This document shows, in pieces, positions 8,382 through 16,044 of a stretch of 64,000 nucleotides of DNA. Origin of the DNA: Algoriphagus sp. PAP.12 (GTDB lineage Bacteria > Bacteroidota > Bacteroidia > Cytophagales > Cyclobacteriaceae); NCBI RefSeq assembly GCF_026652115.1, contig NZ_JAPPSQ010000008.1, forward strand, positions 124,001 to 188,000, in the 5' to 3' direction. The translations under genes were made by a program, and so were the position numbers. The notes under the pieces were generated by a model that did no database searches, was not told the DNA's origin, and saw nothing but the letters and a program-made list of their open reading frames with translations. The first letter of the stretch is position 1. Each line of letters opens with the position of its first letter.

Positions 8382-8825
8382 ATGATCAACCGGCTATTCA
8401 AATCAATGTTTTTAAGTTTCCTCGTAGGAGCAGTTTTCTTCTCTTGTTCTTGTAATCCCGAAAAAATCGCATCCTTGGCTATGAAAGGAATGGAGTCCAT
8501 GATGGGTGAAGGCTTTTTACCTTCAGATGAAATCAGAGCTCTAGGAGGATTTCAAAATGTCAGCGTCAATTTAAATAAATCCTCTACCGAGGATTCGGAA
8601 TCAGCTACAATTTTTCTCAAACTCCAAAATGGAGACCCTTTGGTCCTAGGTAATCAACCTGAAGTACTAGCTAGAAAATGTGCCGAAATTTATGTCAGAG
8701 ACTTTGAAAATGCCTCAGATTATCAGCAAATTACAGTACAATTTATTCAGTCTGACCCTCAAAACCCGGACAACTTTGCGATGCAGGAATACGAGTTTCA
8801 GGTTGAAGATTTGCTTTCATCTTAA
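8382..8825 (+). CDS. Hypothetical lipoprotein or exported protein, 147 residues
   Basis: The N-terminus MINRLFKSMFLSFLVGAVFF followed by SCSC is a lipoprotein-type signal. After it comes a methionine-rich stretch (MKGMESMMGEG, about 34-44) and a soluble domain with no family I recognise. It starts 26 bases after the preceding lipoprotein and 11 bases before the next small membrane gene, so co-transcription is likely. The mature part contains no further cysteines except one near residue 101. Confidence 0.7.
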   Translation: MINRLFKSMFLSFLVGAVFFSCSCNPEKIASLAMKGMESMMGEGFLPSDEIRALGGFQNVSVNLNKSSTEDSESATIFLKLQNGDPLVLGNQPEVLARKCAEIYVRDFENASDYQQITVQFIQSDPQNPDNFAMQEYEFQVEDLLSS

Positions 8826-8836
8826 CACCAGCAGCC

Positions 8837-9109
8837 ATGAATATCCCTGAAGAATTTAAAAAGCCACCCTTATCTCTAGGCGATTGGGTCATCAATGTCA
8901 TTATCTCCAAAATCCCACTCATTGGGTTCATCATGCTCATCGTTTGGGCAGTGGACAACAACACGGAGGAAAACAAAGCAAATTGGGCAAAAGCAGAATT
9001 GATCTCCTGGCTCATTGGTTTTGCGATTGCTATGATTTTTGTCGCAATCATTGGTTTTGGAGTATTTGCTAACTTCGCCGATGAAATTGACTGGTCACAA
9101 ATCGATTAA
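8837..9109 (+). CDS. Small two-helix membrane protein, function unknown
   Basis: This 90-residue protein has two hydrophobic segments (about 17-42 and 56-80) separated by a charged loop (DNNTEENKANWAKAE), and an acidic C-terminus. The first segment, SKIPLIGFIMLIVWA, and the following NTEENKANWAKA loop resemble small uncharacterised inner-membrane proteins of Bacteroidota. Its stop codon directly abuts the ATG of the HAD gene, so the two are probably translationally coupled. Confidence 0.7.
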   Translation: MNIPEEFKKPPLSLGDWVINVIISKIPLIGFIMLIVWAVDNNTEENKANWAKAELISWLIGFAIAMIFVAIIGFGVFANFADEIDWSQID

Positions 9110-9931
9110 ATGAAATACAAAGCTATCTGTTCCGACATTGACGGAACCCTATTAAACTCTGAAAGAGACCTTTCCGAAAAGCTCAAAAATCTAGTCTATA
9201 CCCTACCTGAGGATTTCCCTGTCATCTTGGCCAGCTCGAGAATGCCTGATGCCATGAGACACTTGCTTCAGGATCTAAAAAGACCATTGGAACCTTTGAT
9301 TGCTTACAATGGAGGCTTTGTCATTGACCAGCATGGAAAAGTGTTGGACTCTGTGGAAATTCCATTGGATTTGGTTTCAAAGATTATTGAACTGACTCAG
9401 AAAACAGAGATTCATGTCAGCTTATATCAAGGTGAAAATTGGTATGAGGAAAAAGAAGATTATTGGTCCAAGCGAGAAATCAAAAACACGAAAGTTGAGC
9501 CTACTTGGCAAAACCATAAGGTTACTTTGGAGCTATGGAAGGAAAGCAATTCCGGTGCTCACAAGGTCATGGTGATGGGTGACAGCAATGAAATCAGCTG
9601 GCTTTTTGGAGAATTACATTTGGCCTACAGCGATCAAATTCATTTGTACCGATCCAAAGACACCTATATCGAGATTGCTCCGAAAAAGATCTCCAAAGCA
9701 ACTGCTCTTGAATTAGTCTTGAATAAGCTATACACTTTTGGAATGGAAGATGTCATCGCTTTTGGTGATAACTACAACGATATCGACCTGATCCAATCCG
9801 TTGGCTGGGGAGTAGCGGTTGCCAATGCCAGACCCGAAGTCAAATCCGTAGCAAAGGAGATTACCTTGGAAAATAAAGAGGATGGTGTAGCTATTGCATT
9901 GGAGCGATTGATGATTGTCCCGGAGGTTTAA
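9110..9931 (+). CDS. Cof-type HAD-superfamily phosphatase
   Basis: This protein has 273 residues. Motif I is DIDGT (9-13), motif II the ASSR segment (about 41-44), and motif IV GDNYNDIDL near residue 222-230. The long cap between about 85 and 190 fits the Cof/YbiV class IIB subfamily, which dephosphorylates small sugar phosphates or pyridoxal/flavin phosphates. The substrate cannot be told from sequence. It shares the four bases TTAA with the convergent DUF2461 gene. Confidence 0.9.
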   Translation: MKYKAICSDIDGTLLNSERDLSEKLKNLVYTLPEDFPVILASSRMPDAMRHLLQDLKRPLEPLIAYNGGFVIDQHGKVLDSVEIPLDLVSKIIELTQKTEIHVSLYQGENWYEEKEDYWSKREIKNTKVEPTWQNHKVTLELWKESNSGAHKVMVMGDSNEISWLFGELHLAYSDQIHLYRSKDTYIEIAPKKISKATALELVLNKLYTFGMEDVIAFGDNYNDIDLIQSVGWGVAVANARPEVKSVAKEITLENKEDGVAIALERLMIVPEV

Positions 9932-10605
9932 AGTATATCTCCTCCTCCTTCGACATCTTCAATTGCCTGAGCTAAAAAGTCATTGAAGGGCTTCATTTTT
10001 ATGAAGCCTTCCATGGCCAAATTGATATAATTTCCCGAATCCACATCCTTATCAGAAATCGGTCTGGTCACTGTAAAACTCTTTAATTTCAGGTATTCGA
10101 TATATGGATGATCCGCATCATAATCACGGGGACTAGTTTTGAGCTTTTCCCCACTGATTTCTCCAAATAGCTTTTTGAATTCAGTCTCGGACTCAATTTT
10201 TTCTAATTCAGCACCTGAATAATCAATCTCCTTTCTGATTTTCTTCAAAACATCAGAAGGTGGCATCCAAATACCTCCTCCGAAAAATGAATTTCCTGGC
10301 TGAACCTGAACGTAATACCCTGGCCCGTCTGACTTTTTCCCTCCTGGGGAAAAATAAGCTCCAAAATTCAATTTATAAGGGTTCTTATTGGCAGAAAAAC
10401 GAATATCTCGATTTTGTCGAAATACACATTCTTTGGGCTTGAAAGTCGAAAATTCGGGTTCCAATTCCGAAAGCTGTTTCAAAAAAACCTCCACATCTTT
10501 CAAAAATTCTCCTCTCGTTTCCTGATACCATTTCTTGTTGGCATCCATCCATTCTTTTGAATTGTTTTCGGCTAATTGGGATAAAAATTTCAGATAAGAT
10601 CTCAT
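9928..10605 (-). CDS. DUF2461 family protein
   Basis: This 225-residue cytoplasmic protein covers the usual length of the family. It has the N-terminal pattern NNSKEWMDANKKWYQE, the middle block CVFRQNRDIRFSANKNPYK and GPGYYVQVQPG, and the conserved tail region KSFTVTRPISDKD. The biochemical role of DUF2461 is not established. It lies downstream of murF on the same strand (42-base gap), possibly in one transcript. Confidence 0.88.
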   Translation of the reverse strand: MRSYLKFLSQLAENNSKEWMDANKKWYQETRGEFLKDVEVFLKQLSELEPEFSTFKPKECVFRQNRDIRFSANKNPYKLNFGAYFSPGGKKSDGPGYYVQVQPGNSFFGGGIWMPPSDVLKKIRKEIDYSGAELEKIESETEFKKLFGEISGEKLKTSPRDYDADHPYIEYLKLKSFTVTRPISDKDVDSGNYINLAMEGFIKMKPFNDFLAQAIEDVEGGGDIL

Positions 10606-10647
10606 GGATTTATTTTCTACTGGTAACTCAGGATTTTTCTGAATAGT

Positions 10648-11943
10648 TTAAATAAAGTCTATCAAGGATTCAAGCTTCATTCCCCGGCTACCTTTAATCA
10701 GAATCAGATAATCTTCCAACTGACTATCCTGAAGCCAGTTTCTGAATGAAAAAGGATCTGGAAAATAAAGTGCCTTCGGAGCCTTTTCCAAAGCTGACAC
10801 AACCAGCTTCCCAGTAAAGCAAACTTTGTCAATTGGGTATTCACTGACTATTTCACCCAGCTTTCTATGCTCAGCTTCGGCATGGTCACCCAACTCAAAC
10901 ATGTCTCCCAAAATGATCATTTTATGCTTTTTGCCGGTCATCTGACCAATAGTCCTAATCGCCACCTCCATGCTGGAGGGATTGGCATTGTAAGCATCCA
11001 AAATGATCAAATTGCTACGTTTCTCGATTAACTGAGACCGCATATTGGAAGGTTTGTATTCTACCACGGCTTTTACCGCTTTTTTCATCGGAACACCGAA
11101 GAACTTCCCAATAGTCAGGGCGTTTGCAATGTTTCCGAAATTATAAGCTCCAATCAAAGAAGTCAGATGCTCACCCTCAACTTGCTCAACAGAAAATTTC
11201 ACAAATGGATTGGCTTCAATAAAACTGACTTCACAAAAATCTCCTTTGGCTGGGTACAAAATAGGATCCTCAAATCTCTTGATCATATTTGCTAAAATCG
11301 GATCTTGAGAATTGATAAATACCGTTCCCTTATTAGCTCTCAAATGCTGATAAAGCTCTGTTTTGGTTTTCAGAACACCTTCAGGTCCGCCCATTCCTTC
11401 GAGATGTGCCCTTCCGATATTGGTAATAAAGCCATGGGTCGGTTCAGCTATTTCACAAAGCTCCTGAATATCTCCAGGCTTGTTTGCCCCCATTTCCACG
11501 ATGGCAATCTCAGCATCTTTGGGTATTTCCAACAAAGTCAAAGGCACCCCGATATGATTGTTCAGATTACCTCGCGTGGCAGAAGTTTTGAATGTCGTTT
11601 TCAAAACCGCATGAAGTAATTCTTTAGATGTAGTCTTCCCGTTACTTCCTGTTAGCCCGATCACAGGAATATCCAATTGATGTCGATGGTAGTTAGCCAA
11701 CTTTTGCAAACAGGTCAAGGCATCTTCGCAGATAAAATATCGCTCATCATCTTCTTCAAAATAGGCAATTTCATCAATCACTACTGCCGAAGCTCCCATT
11801 TCCAAAGCCTTTGGAGCAAACTCATTTGCATTAAAATTGGGCCCTTTCAAGGCGAAAAAAATGTTTCCCGGTTCAATTTTTCGTGTATCGGTGCTGACTC
11901 CGGTACTTTTCAAAAAGAGTTGATATAATATTGCGATATTCAT
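10648..11943 (-). CDS. murF: UDP-N-acetylmuramoyl-tripeptide--D-alanyl-D-alanine ligase
   Basis: This 431-residue Mur ligase adds D-Ala-D-Ala to the UDP-MurNAc-tripeptide, the last cytoplasmic step of the peptidoglycan precursor. Visible elements are the N-terminal MurF-type domain (VSTDTRKIEPGNIFFALKG), the ATP loop GLTGSNGKTTSK (96-107), the EMGANKPGDI motif, and the C-terminal LDAYNANPSSMEVAI block that separates MurF from MurC/D/E. It is slightly shorter than E. coli MurF (452). It is not in a mur cluster here. Confidence 0.95.
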   Translation of the reverse strand: MNIAILYQLFLKSTGVSTDTRKIEPGNIFFALKGPNFNANEFAPKALEMGASAVVIDEIAYFEEDDERYFICEDALTCLQKLANYHRHQLDIPVIGLTGSNGKTTSKELLHAVLKTTFKTSATRGNLNNHIGVPLTLLEIPKDAEIAIVEMGANKPGDIQELCEIAEPTHGFITNIGRAHLEGMGGPEGVLKTKTELYQHLRANKGTVFINSQDPILANMIKRFEDPILYPAKGDFCEVSFIEANPFVKFSVEQVEGEHLTSLIGAYNFGNIANALTIGKFFGVPMKKAVKAVVEYKPSNMRSQLIEKRSNLIILDAYNANPSSMEVAIRTIGQMTGKKHKMIILGDMFELGDHAEAEHRKLGEIVSEYPIDKVCFTGKLVVSALEKAPKALYFPDPFSFRNWLQDSQLEDYLILIKGSRGMKLESLIDFI

Positions 11944-11984
11944 CTAAAATCAATTTTACCCCAAAATAAACGAATGATCACATC

Positions 11985-12013
11985 TTTGGACTGATGATTC
12001 CGTATTAATTTTA
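11985..12013 (+). promoter_or_regulatory. Candidate promoter for the FG-GAP/T9SS protein gene
   Basis: TTTG (11985-11988) is followed after 17 bases by TAATTTTA (12006-12013), one base off the TAnnTTTG consensus. The predicted start near 12020 would give a leader of about 16 bases before the ATG at 12036. Confidence 0.4.
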
Positions 12014-12035
12014 GAATTCGGAACCAACCTTGCCC

Positions 12036-14102
12036 ATGCGATTATTTCTAGTAGGTATTTTTCTTTTTGTCACTTCGGTAGCTTTTTCTCAAAAGACTTT
12101 TACCCTCGATTCGCATCCTTCGATTCAAGTTAATGGTGAAACACTTTCCTCCCCCTTTTCTGGAGGGATCAATTCGGCCCAGATCCAAACGATAGATTTG
12201 AATGGTGATGGACAGGAAGATTGGGTAGTTTGGGACATCAATTCTCGACAGCTTACGATCTTCGAAAAAGAAGGAAATGAATGGTCGGCCAGGCCAGAAT
12301 GGGCCTATTTTTTTCCGGATGATATCAGCGGTTTTATGGCATTGGCTGATTATGATGGTGATGGAAGAAAAGATTTGTTTACCTCCACTGCTTTGGGGAT
12401 CAAAGTTTATAAAAACACTTCTACAGGCAATTTAATCTCATGGGAGTTGGCTAGAAACTTCCTTCCTCTGGAAAGTGGATCTAATATTCAGGCAAATAAT
12501 CTAGACACGCCGCTAATTCGGGACCTGGATGGAGATGGAGATCTGGACTTGGTAATTTTCAACTTTGCTGCGGGCGATTATTTGGAGTATTACAAAAACA
12601 CCTCTGTAGAAAGAAATGGAACACCTGATATAGATGGTTTCGAATCAGCAGTTCCATTTTGGGGAAATTTCACATTCTGCGGTTGCGAAAATGTCCTTTT
12701 TGGAAAATCATGTTCAGGCCAAGATTTAAGAGTTCTAGAAAATGAAAATAGCCGAATCCAGCATGCCGGAGGACATTCTATTTTATACCGGGACTTTACA
12801 GGCGATGGAATTTCAGATTTGGTATTGGGAAGAGATGAGTGTGATATTTTGTATTTTTTACCCAATGAAGGAACGGAAACCTCCCCATTATTCACCAGCT
12901 TTTCCCATGAAATCCCAGGCTTAGGAGACCTTCCTACTTTTCCCATTTTCCACAATCCGAATTGGGTTGATGATCAATTTATTATTTCTCTCAATTCCAA
13001 TGAAGCGGCTCAAACTTATGGAATAGATTATGAAAATTCTGTTTTCACATTTGAAGGAGGCATAGAGCCGATTTTGCAAAATCAGACTTTGGATTTGGGA
13101 GAAAATTCCAAGCCATTCTTCAGTGGGAATAAAAACGGAGGATACCTTTTTGTGACTTCCAATGTAACTCGCCAGGAAAGTGCATTAGGTGAAATTGCTG
13201 AGTTTACATTTTCAAACAACCAATTCAACCTGTTAAACAGAAATCAGGAAATACGAAGTTTAGGACTTTGGGACATTCAGTATTTGGAGCCACTGGACAA
13301 TCTAGGAAATCCCTACCCAATCCTAACAGGCCAAAGATGGGAACAAGCTATTCCCAAACAAGTTTTCTTCTATCAAGTTGAGGGAAAATGGCAGGAAAGA
13401 GACATTGTCGGTTACAATGCTGCGCGAGGAGATTATATCCAATTTTTTAATTACCAAGACCAGCAGTATATGCTTGTAGCAGGCCAAAATGGAGCTTTGG
13501 ACCTGTACAAAATGGATTTTTCAATTTTAGCAGCAAACCTAATGGAAGAAGATTTTCTGGATTTCTCAGACAATCCTTCTAACCGAAACCTCAGCATTGC
13601 GGTGGTCGAAGGGGAAAGTCCAAACCTCTATGCAATAGACCAAAGAGGAATTCTTGTTTTCATCGAAAACTTTATGGAAAACACCCAACGAGAGGAAGTC
13701 CAAATAGAAGTCGGAGATAAAAACTTTTCTACCAGACTGGGAAGAAATACTTGGATTGCAGTTATCTCTCCTGTTTTGGGAAATGACCACGATTTGATTT
13801 TGGGCACTCGTGCTGGAGGCTTGCTTTTCTTGACTGGAGTTTCCTCGCCTACTTCTCCTTCAGAAGAGAGTCAATTAATCGTTTTTCCGAATCCAAGTGA
13901 CGGTCCAATTAAGATTATCTCAAATCAAAGCGGAACTGGTAGACTAATTACCTCTTTGGGACAGATTCTTTTGGATAAAATCTCTATAACAGCTGGACAA
14001 GAAACTGAAATCCAATCTGGAATCCTGACTCCTGGGCTTTACATATTTCAATTGGAGACCTCAAATGGCTCCCGCATCGCCAAAAAAGTCTGGATCCGCT
14101 AA
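12036..14102 (+). CDS. Secreted FG-GAP/VCBS-repeat protein with T9SS sorting domain
   Basis: This protein has 688 residues. I start at the ATG at 12036, since the open frame to the left begins only with TTG. The signal peptide ends at VAFSQ (about 19). Calcium-loop repeats follow: DLNGDGQEDW, DYDGDGRKDL, DLDGDGDLDL and DFTGDGISDL, all in the first half, consistent with a beta-propeller. The last 75 residues form a type-A Por secretion sorting domain (VFPNPSDGP..., GLYIFQLET, KKVWIR). Such proteins are exported through the type IX system and anchored or released at the surface. The ligand is unknown. The gene runs divergently from murF. Confidence 0.88.
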   Translation: MRLFLVGIFLFVTSVAFSQKTFTLDSHPSIQVNGETLSSPFSGGINSAQIQTIDLNGDGQEDWVVWDINSRQLTIFEKEGNEWSARPEWAYFFPDDISGFMALADYDGDGRKDLFTSTALGIKVYKNTSTGNLISWELARNFLPLESGSNIQANNLDTPLIRDLDGDGDLDLVIFNFAAGDYLEYYKNTSVERNGTPDIDGFESAVPFWGNFTFCGCENVLFGKSCSGQDLRVLENENSRIQHAGGHSILYRDFTGDGISDLVLGRDECDILYFLPNEGTETSPLFTSFSHEIPGLGDLPTFPIFHNPNWVDDQFIISLNSNEAAQTYGIDYENSVFTFEGGIEPILQNQTLDLGENSKPFFSGNKNGGYLFVTSNVTRQESALGEIAEFTFSNNQFNLLNRNQEIRSLGLWDIQYLEPLDNLGNPYPILTGQRWEQAIPKQVFFYQVEGKWQERDIVGYNAARGDYIQFFNYQDQQYMLVAGQNGALDLYKMDFSILAANLMEEDFLDFSDNPSNRNLSIAVVEGESPNLYAIDQRGILVFIENFMENTQREEVQIEVGDKNFSTRLGRNTWIAVISPVLGNDHDLILGTRAGGLLFLTGVSSPTSPSEESQLIVFPNPSDGPIKIISNQSGTGRLITSLGQILLDKISITAGQETEIQSGILTPGLYIFQLETSNGSRIAKKVWIR

Positions 14103-14115
14103 TTACAAGATTGGT

Positions 14116-14146
14116 TTTGTAGGCATTCTGTAAACTCGTAGCTTTC
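14116..14146 (+). promoter_or_regulatory. Candidate promoter of the amidohydrolase gene
   Basis: TTTG (14116-14119) is followed after exactly 19 bases by TAGCTTTC (14139-14146), one base off the -7 consensus. The predicted start near 14153 leaves a leader of about 14 bases. Confidence 0.45.
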
Positions 14147-14166
14147 GATACAGAATATTTATCCCC

Positions 14167-15867
14167 ATGAAACATCTATTTCTCTTAGGAATCCTTGGAG
14201 TTTTTCTTTTCTCCTGTTCCTCCCAACCTGACAATCCTGCCGATTCGGTCTTTATTAATGGAACTATCTACACGGTTGATTCTCGAAATCCAAAAGTTGA
14301 AGCAGTTGCTGTCAAGGACGGTTTGATCCAAGCTGTAGGGACAAGTGATGAGATAAATGCCTTTGTCGGGAATGACACAGAAGTAATTGACTTAGCCGGA
14401 AAAACCATGACCCCCGGGCTCATTGAATCACACGCACATTTGATGGGAATCGGATACAATAAACTGGAGCTGGATCTAATGTATGTGAAAACCTATGATG
14501 AATTGGTAGAAAAAGTAGCAGAGGCAGTCGCCAAATCCAAGCCCGGAGACTGGATAGTAGGAAGAGGCTGGCATCAGGACAAATGGGCTAAAATGCCTGA
14601 AAAAACTGTAAAAGGTTTTCAAACCAATGAAGAACTGAATAAAGTTTCTCCAGACAACCCGGTTTACCTAAGCCATGCTTCCGGACATGCTTCTTTTGTC
14701 AATGGAAAAGCTTTGGAATTGGCAGGTATTGCTAATCTGAAGGGTGAAAGACCCATAGAGGTAGAAGGTGGAGAAATCATTATGGATGAATTAGGAAACC
14801 CTACGGGGATATTATCCGAAAGAGCCTCTGGATTGGTAGCCAGATTGATCCCGAATGAAACTCCTGAAAGAGCTGCTGAAGCATTGACATTGGCTTTACA
14901 GGAATTGGCAGAAAAAGGCATTACTTCTTTTCATGATGCAGGTTCGGGTCAAGATGTAATTGACTTAGTTGACCAATTCAAAAAAGATGGAAAATTGACA
15001 TCCAGAATGTACATCATGCTTACGGGTCGCCAGCCTGAACTTTTGGAAGAATGGTACAAAAAAGGCCCTATGATTGATCAGGACCATCTATTGACAGTTC
15101 GTTCGATCAAATTAAACTGTGATGGAGCTTTGGGAAATCGAGGTGCTTGGTTATTGGAGGATTATTCCGACAGAGCTGGACATAGAGGCCATGAAACACT
15201 GCCGATGTCAGTAGTAACTGAAGTTTCCGAAAAGGCATTGCCTCTGGGTTTTCAGGTTTGTTCCCATGCCATCGGAGACCGTGCGAATCAGGAAGTCTTG
15301 GATCGATATGAAGCTGCTTTTGCAAAAAATCCAGAGATCAAAGATCATAGATTCAGAATCGAACATGCACAGCATATCGACCTAGAGGACATTCCAAGAT
15401 TTGGAGAAATGGGTGTAATTGCCGCTATGCAAGCTATTCACTTGAGCTCTGACAGACCTTGGGCCATCGACAGATTAGGAGAGAAAAGAATCGTTGACGG
15501 CGCTTACGTGTGGCAAAAGTTGATGAAAAGTGGCGCAGTGGTTACCAACGGTACTGACGCCCCTGTAGAGCCAGTGGATCCGATTCCATCTTTTTATGCT
15601 TCTGTGACTAGAAAAACATTGGCTGGCACTCCTGAAGGGGGCTATGAAGCCAGTCAAAAAATGACTCGTGAGGAAGCCTTGAAATCCTATACTTTGGATG
15701 GAGCTTTCGCCGAGTTCGAAGAGGATTTCAAAGGATCCATTGAAGTAGGAAAAGCGGCTGATTTTACGATTTATGACCAAAACATCATGGAAATCCCTGA
15801 AGAACAAATTTTGGATACTAAAGTGGTGAGAACAGTAGTTGGTGGAAAGACGGTGTTCAGCAGATAG
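14167..15867 (+). CDS. YtcJ-like metal-dependent amidohydrolase, lipoprotein
   Basis: This 566-residue protein starts with a lipoprotein signal (FLFSCSS, Cys about 17). The amidohydrolase fold shows the N-terminal beta-sandwich (FINGTIYTVDSRNPKVEAVAVKDG), the HxH metal pair ESHAHLMG, SHAIGDRAN, RIEHAQH, and the late aspartate in NGTDAPVEP. The closing block KAADFTIYD is typical of the family. YtcJ-like enzymes hydrolyse N-acyl or formamide-type substrates; the natural substrate is unknown here. Attachment to the envelope suggests action on imported or periplasmic compounds. An intrinsic terminator follows. Confidence 0.9.
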   Translation: MKHLFLLGILGVFLFSCSSQPDNPADSVFINGTIYTVDSRNPKVEAVAVKDGLIQAVGTSDEINAFVGNDTEVIDLAGKTMTPGLIESHAHLMGIGYNKLELDLMYVKTYDELVEKVAEAVAKSKPGDWIVGRGWHQDKWAKMPEKTVKGFQTNEELNKVSPDNPVYLSHASGHASFVNGKALELAGIANLKGERPIEVEGGEIIMDELGNPTGILSERASGLVARLIPNETPERAAEALTLALQELAEKGITSFHDAGSGQDVIDLVDQFKKDGKLTSRMYIMLTGRQPELLEEWYKKGPMIDQDHLLTVRSIKLNCDGALGNRGAWLLEDYSDRAGHRGHETLPMSVVTEVSEKALPLGFQVCSHAIGDRANQEVLDRYEAAFAKNPEIKDHRFRIEHAQHIDLEDIPRFGEMGVIAAMQAIHLSSDRPWAIDRLGEKRIVDGAYVWQKLMKSGAVVTNGTDAPVEPVDPIPSFYASVTRKTLAGTPEGGYEASQKMTREEALKSYTLDGAFAEFEEDFKGSIEVGKAADFTIYDQNIMEIPEEQILDTKVVRTVVGGKTVFSR

Positions 15868-15911
15868 GACAAAAAGCTGAAAGCTTAAGTAAGATATCTA
15901 AAAAATCAGTG

Positions 15912-15948
15912 GCCCTTCTGGATTTAAAAATTCGGAAGGGCTTTTTTT
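15912..15948 (+). terminator. Intrinsic terminator after the amidohydrolase gene
   Basis: The stem GCCCTTC...GAAGGGC (15912-15941), with a partly paired inner part, is followed by seven T (15942-15948). Confidence 0.85.
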
Positions 15949-15979
15949 CACACTTAAACTAACCTTTAAGCCAACAGCA

Positions 15980-15987
15980 TATATTTG
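15980..15987 (+). promoter_or_regulatory. -7 promoter element before the S9 peptidase gene
   Basis: TATATTTG is an exact TAnnTTTG match. No TTTG stands 17-23 bases upstream, so the promoter is incomplete by consensus. The in-frame TTG at 15985 is part of this element, which argues against translation starting there. Confidence 0.4.
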
Positions 15988-16044
15988 ACTTCCCCCTTCC
16001 TAATTTTTTCCTATTTTCAGTCTTTCAAAATAAATCCAAATCTT

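Noticed and set aside
15985-16044. Upstream TTG start for the S9 peptidase
   Set aside because: The TTG lies within a -7 promoter element, and the ATG at 16045 gives a clean signal peptide. TTG-extended starts at 12030, 19613, 24486 and 49100 were dropped for the same kind of reason.
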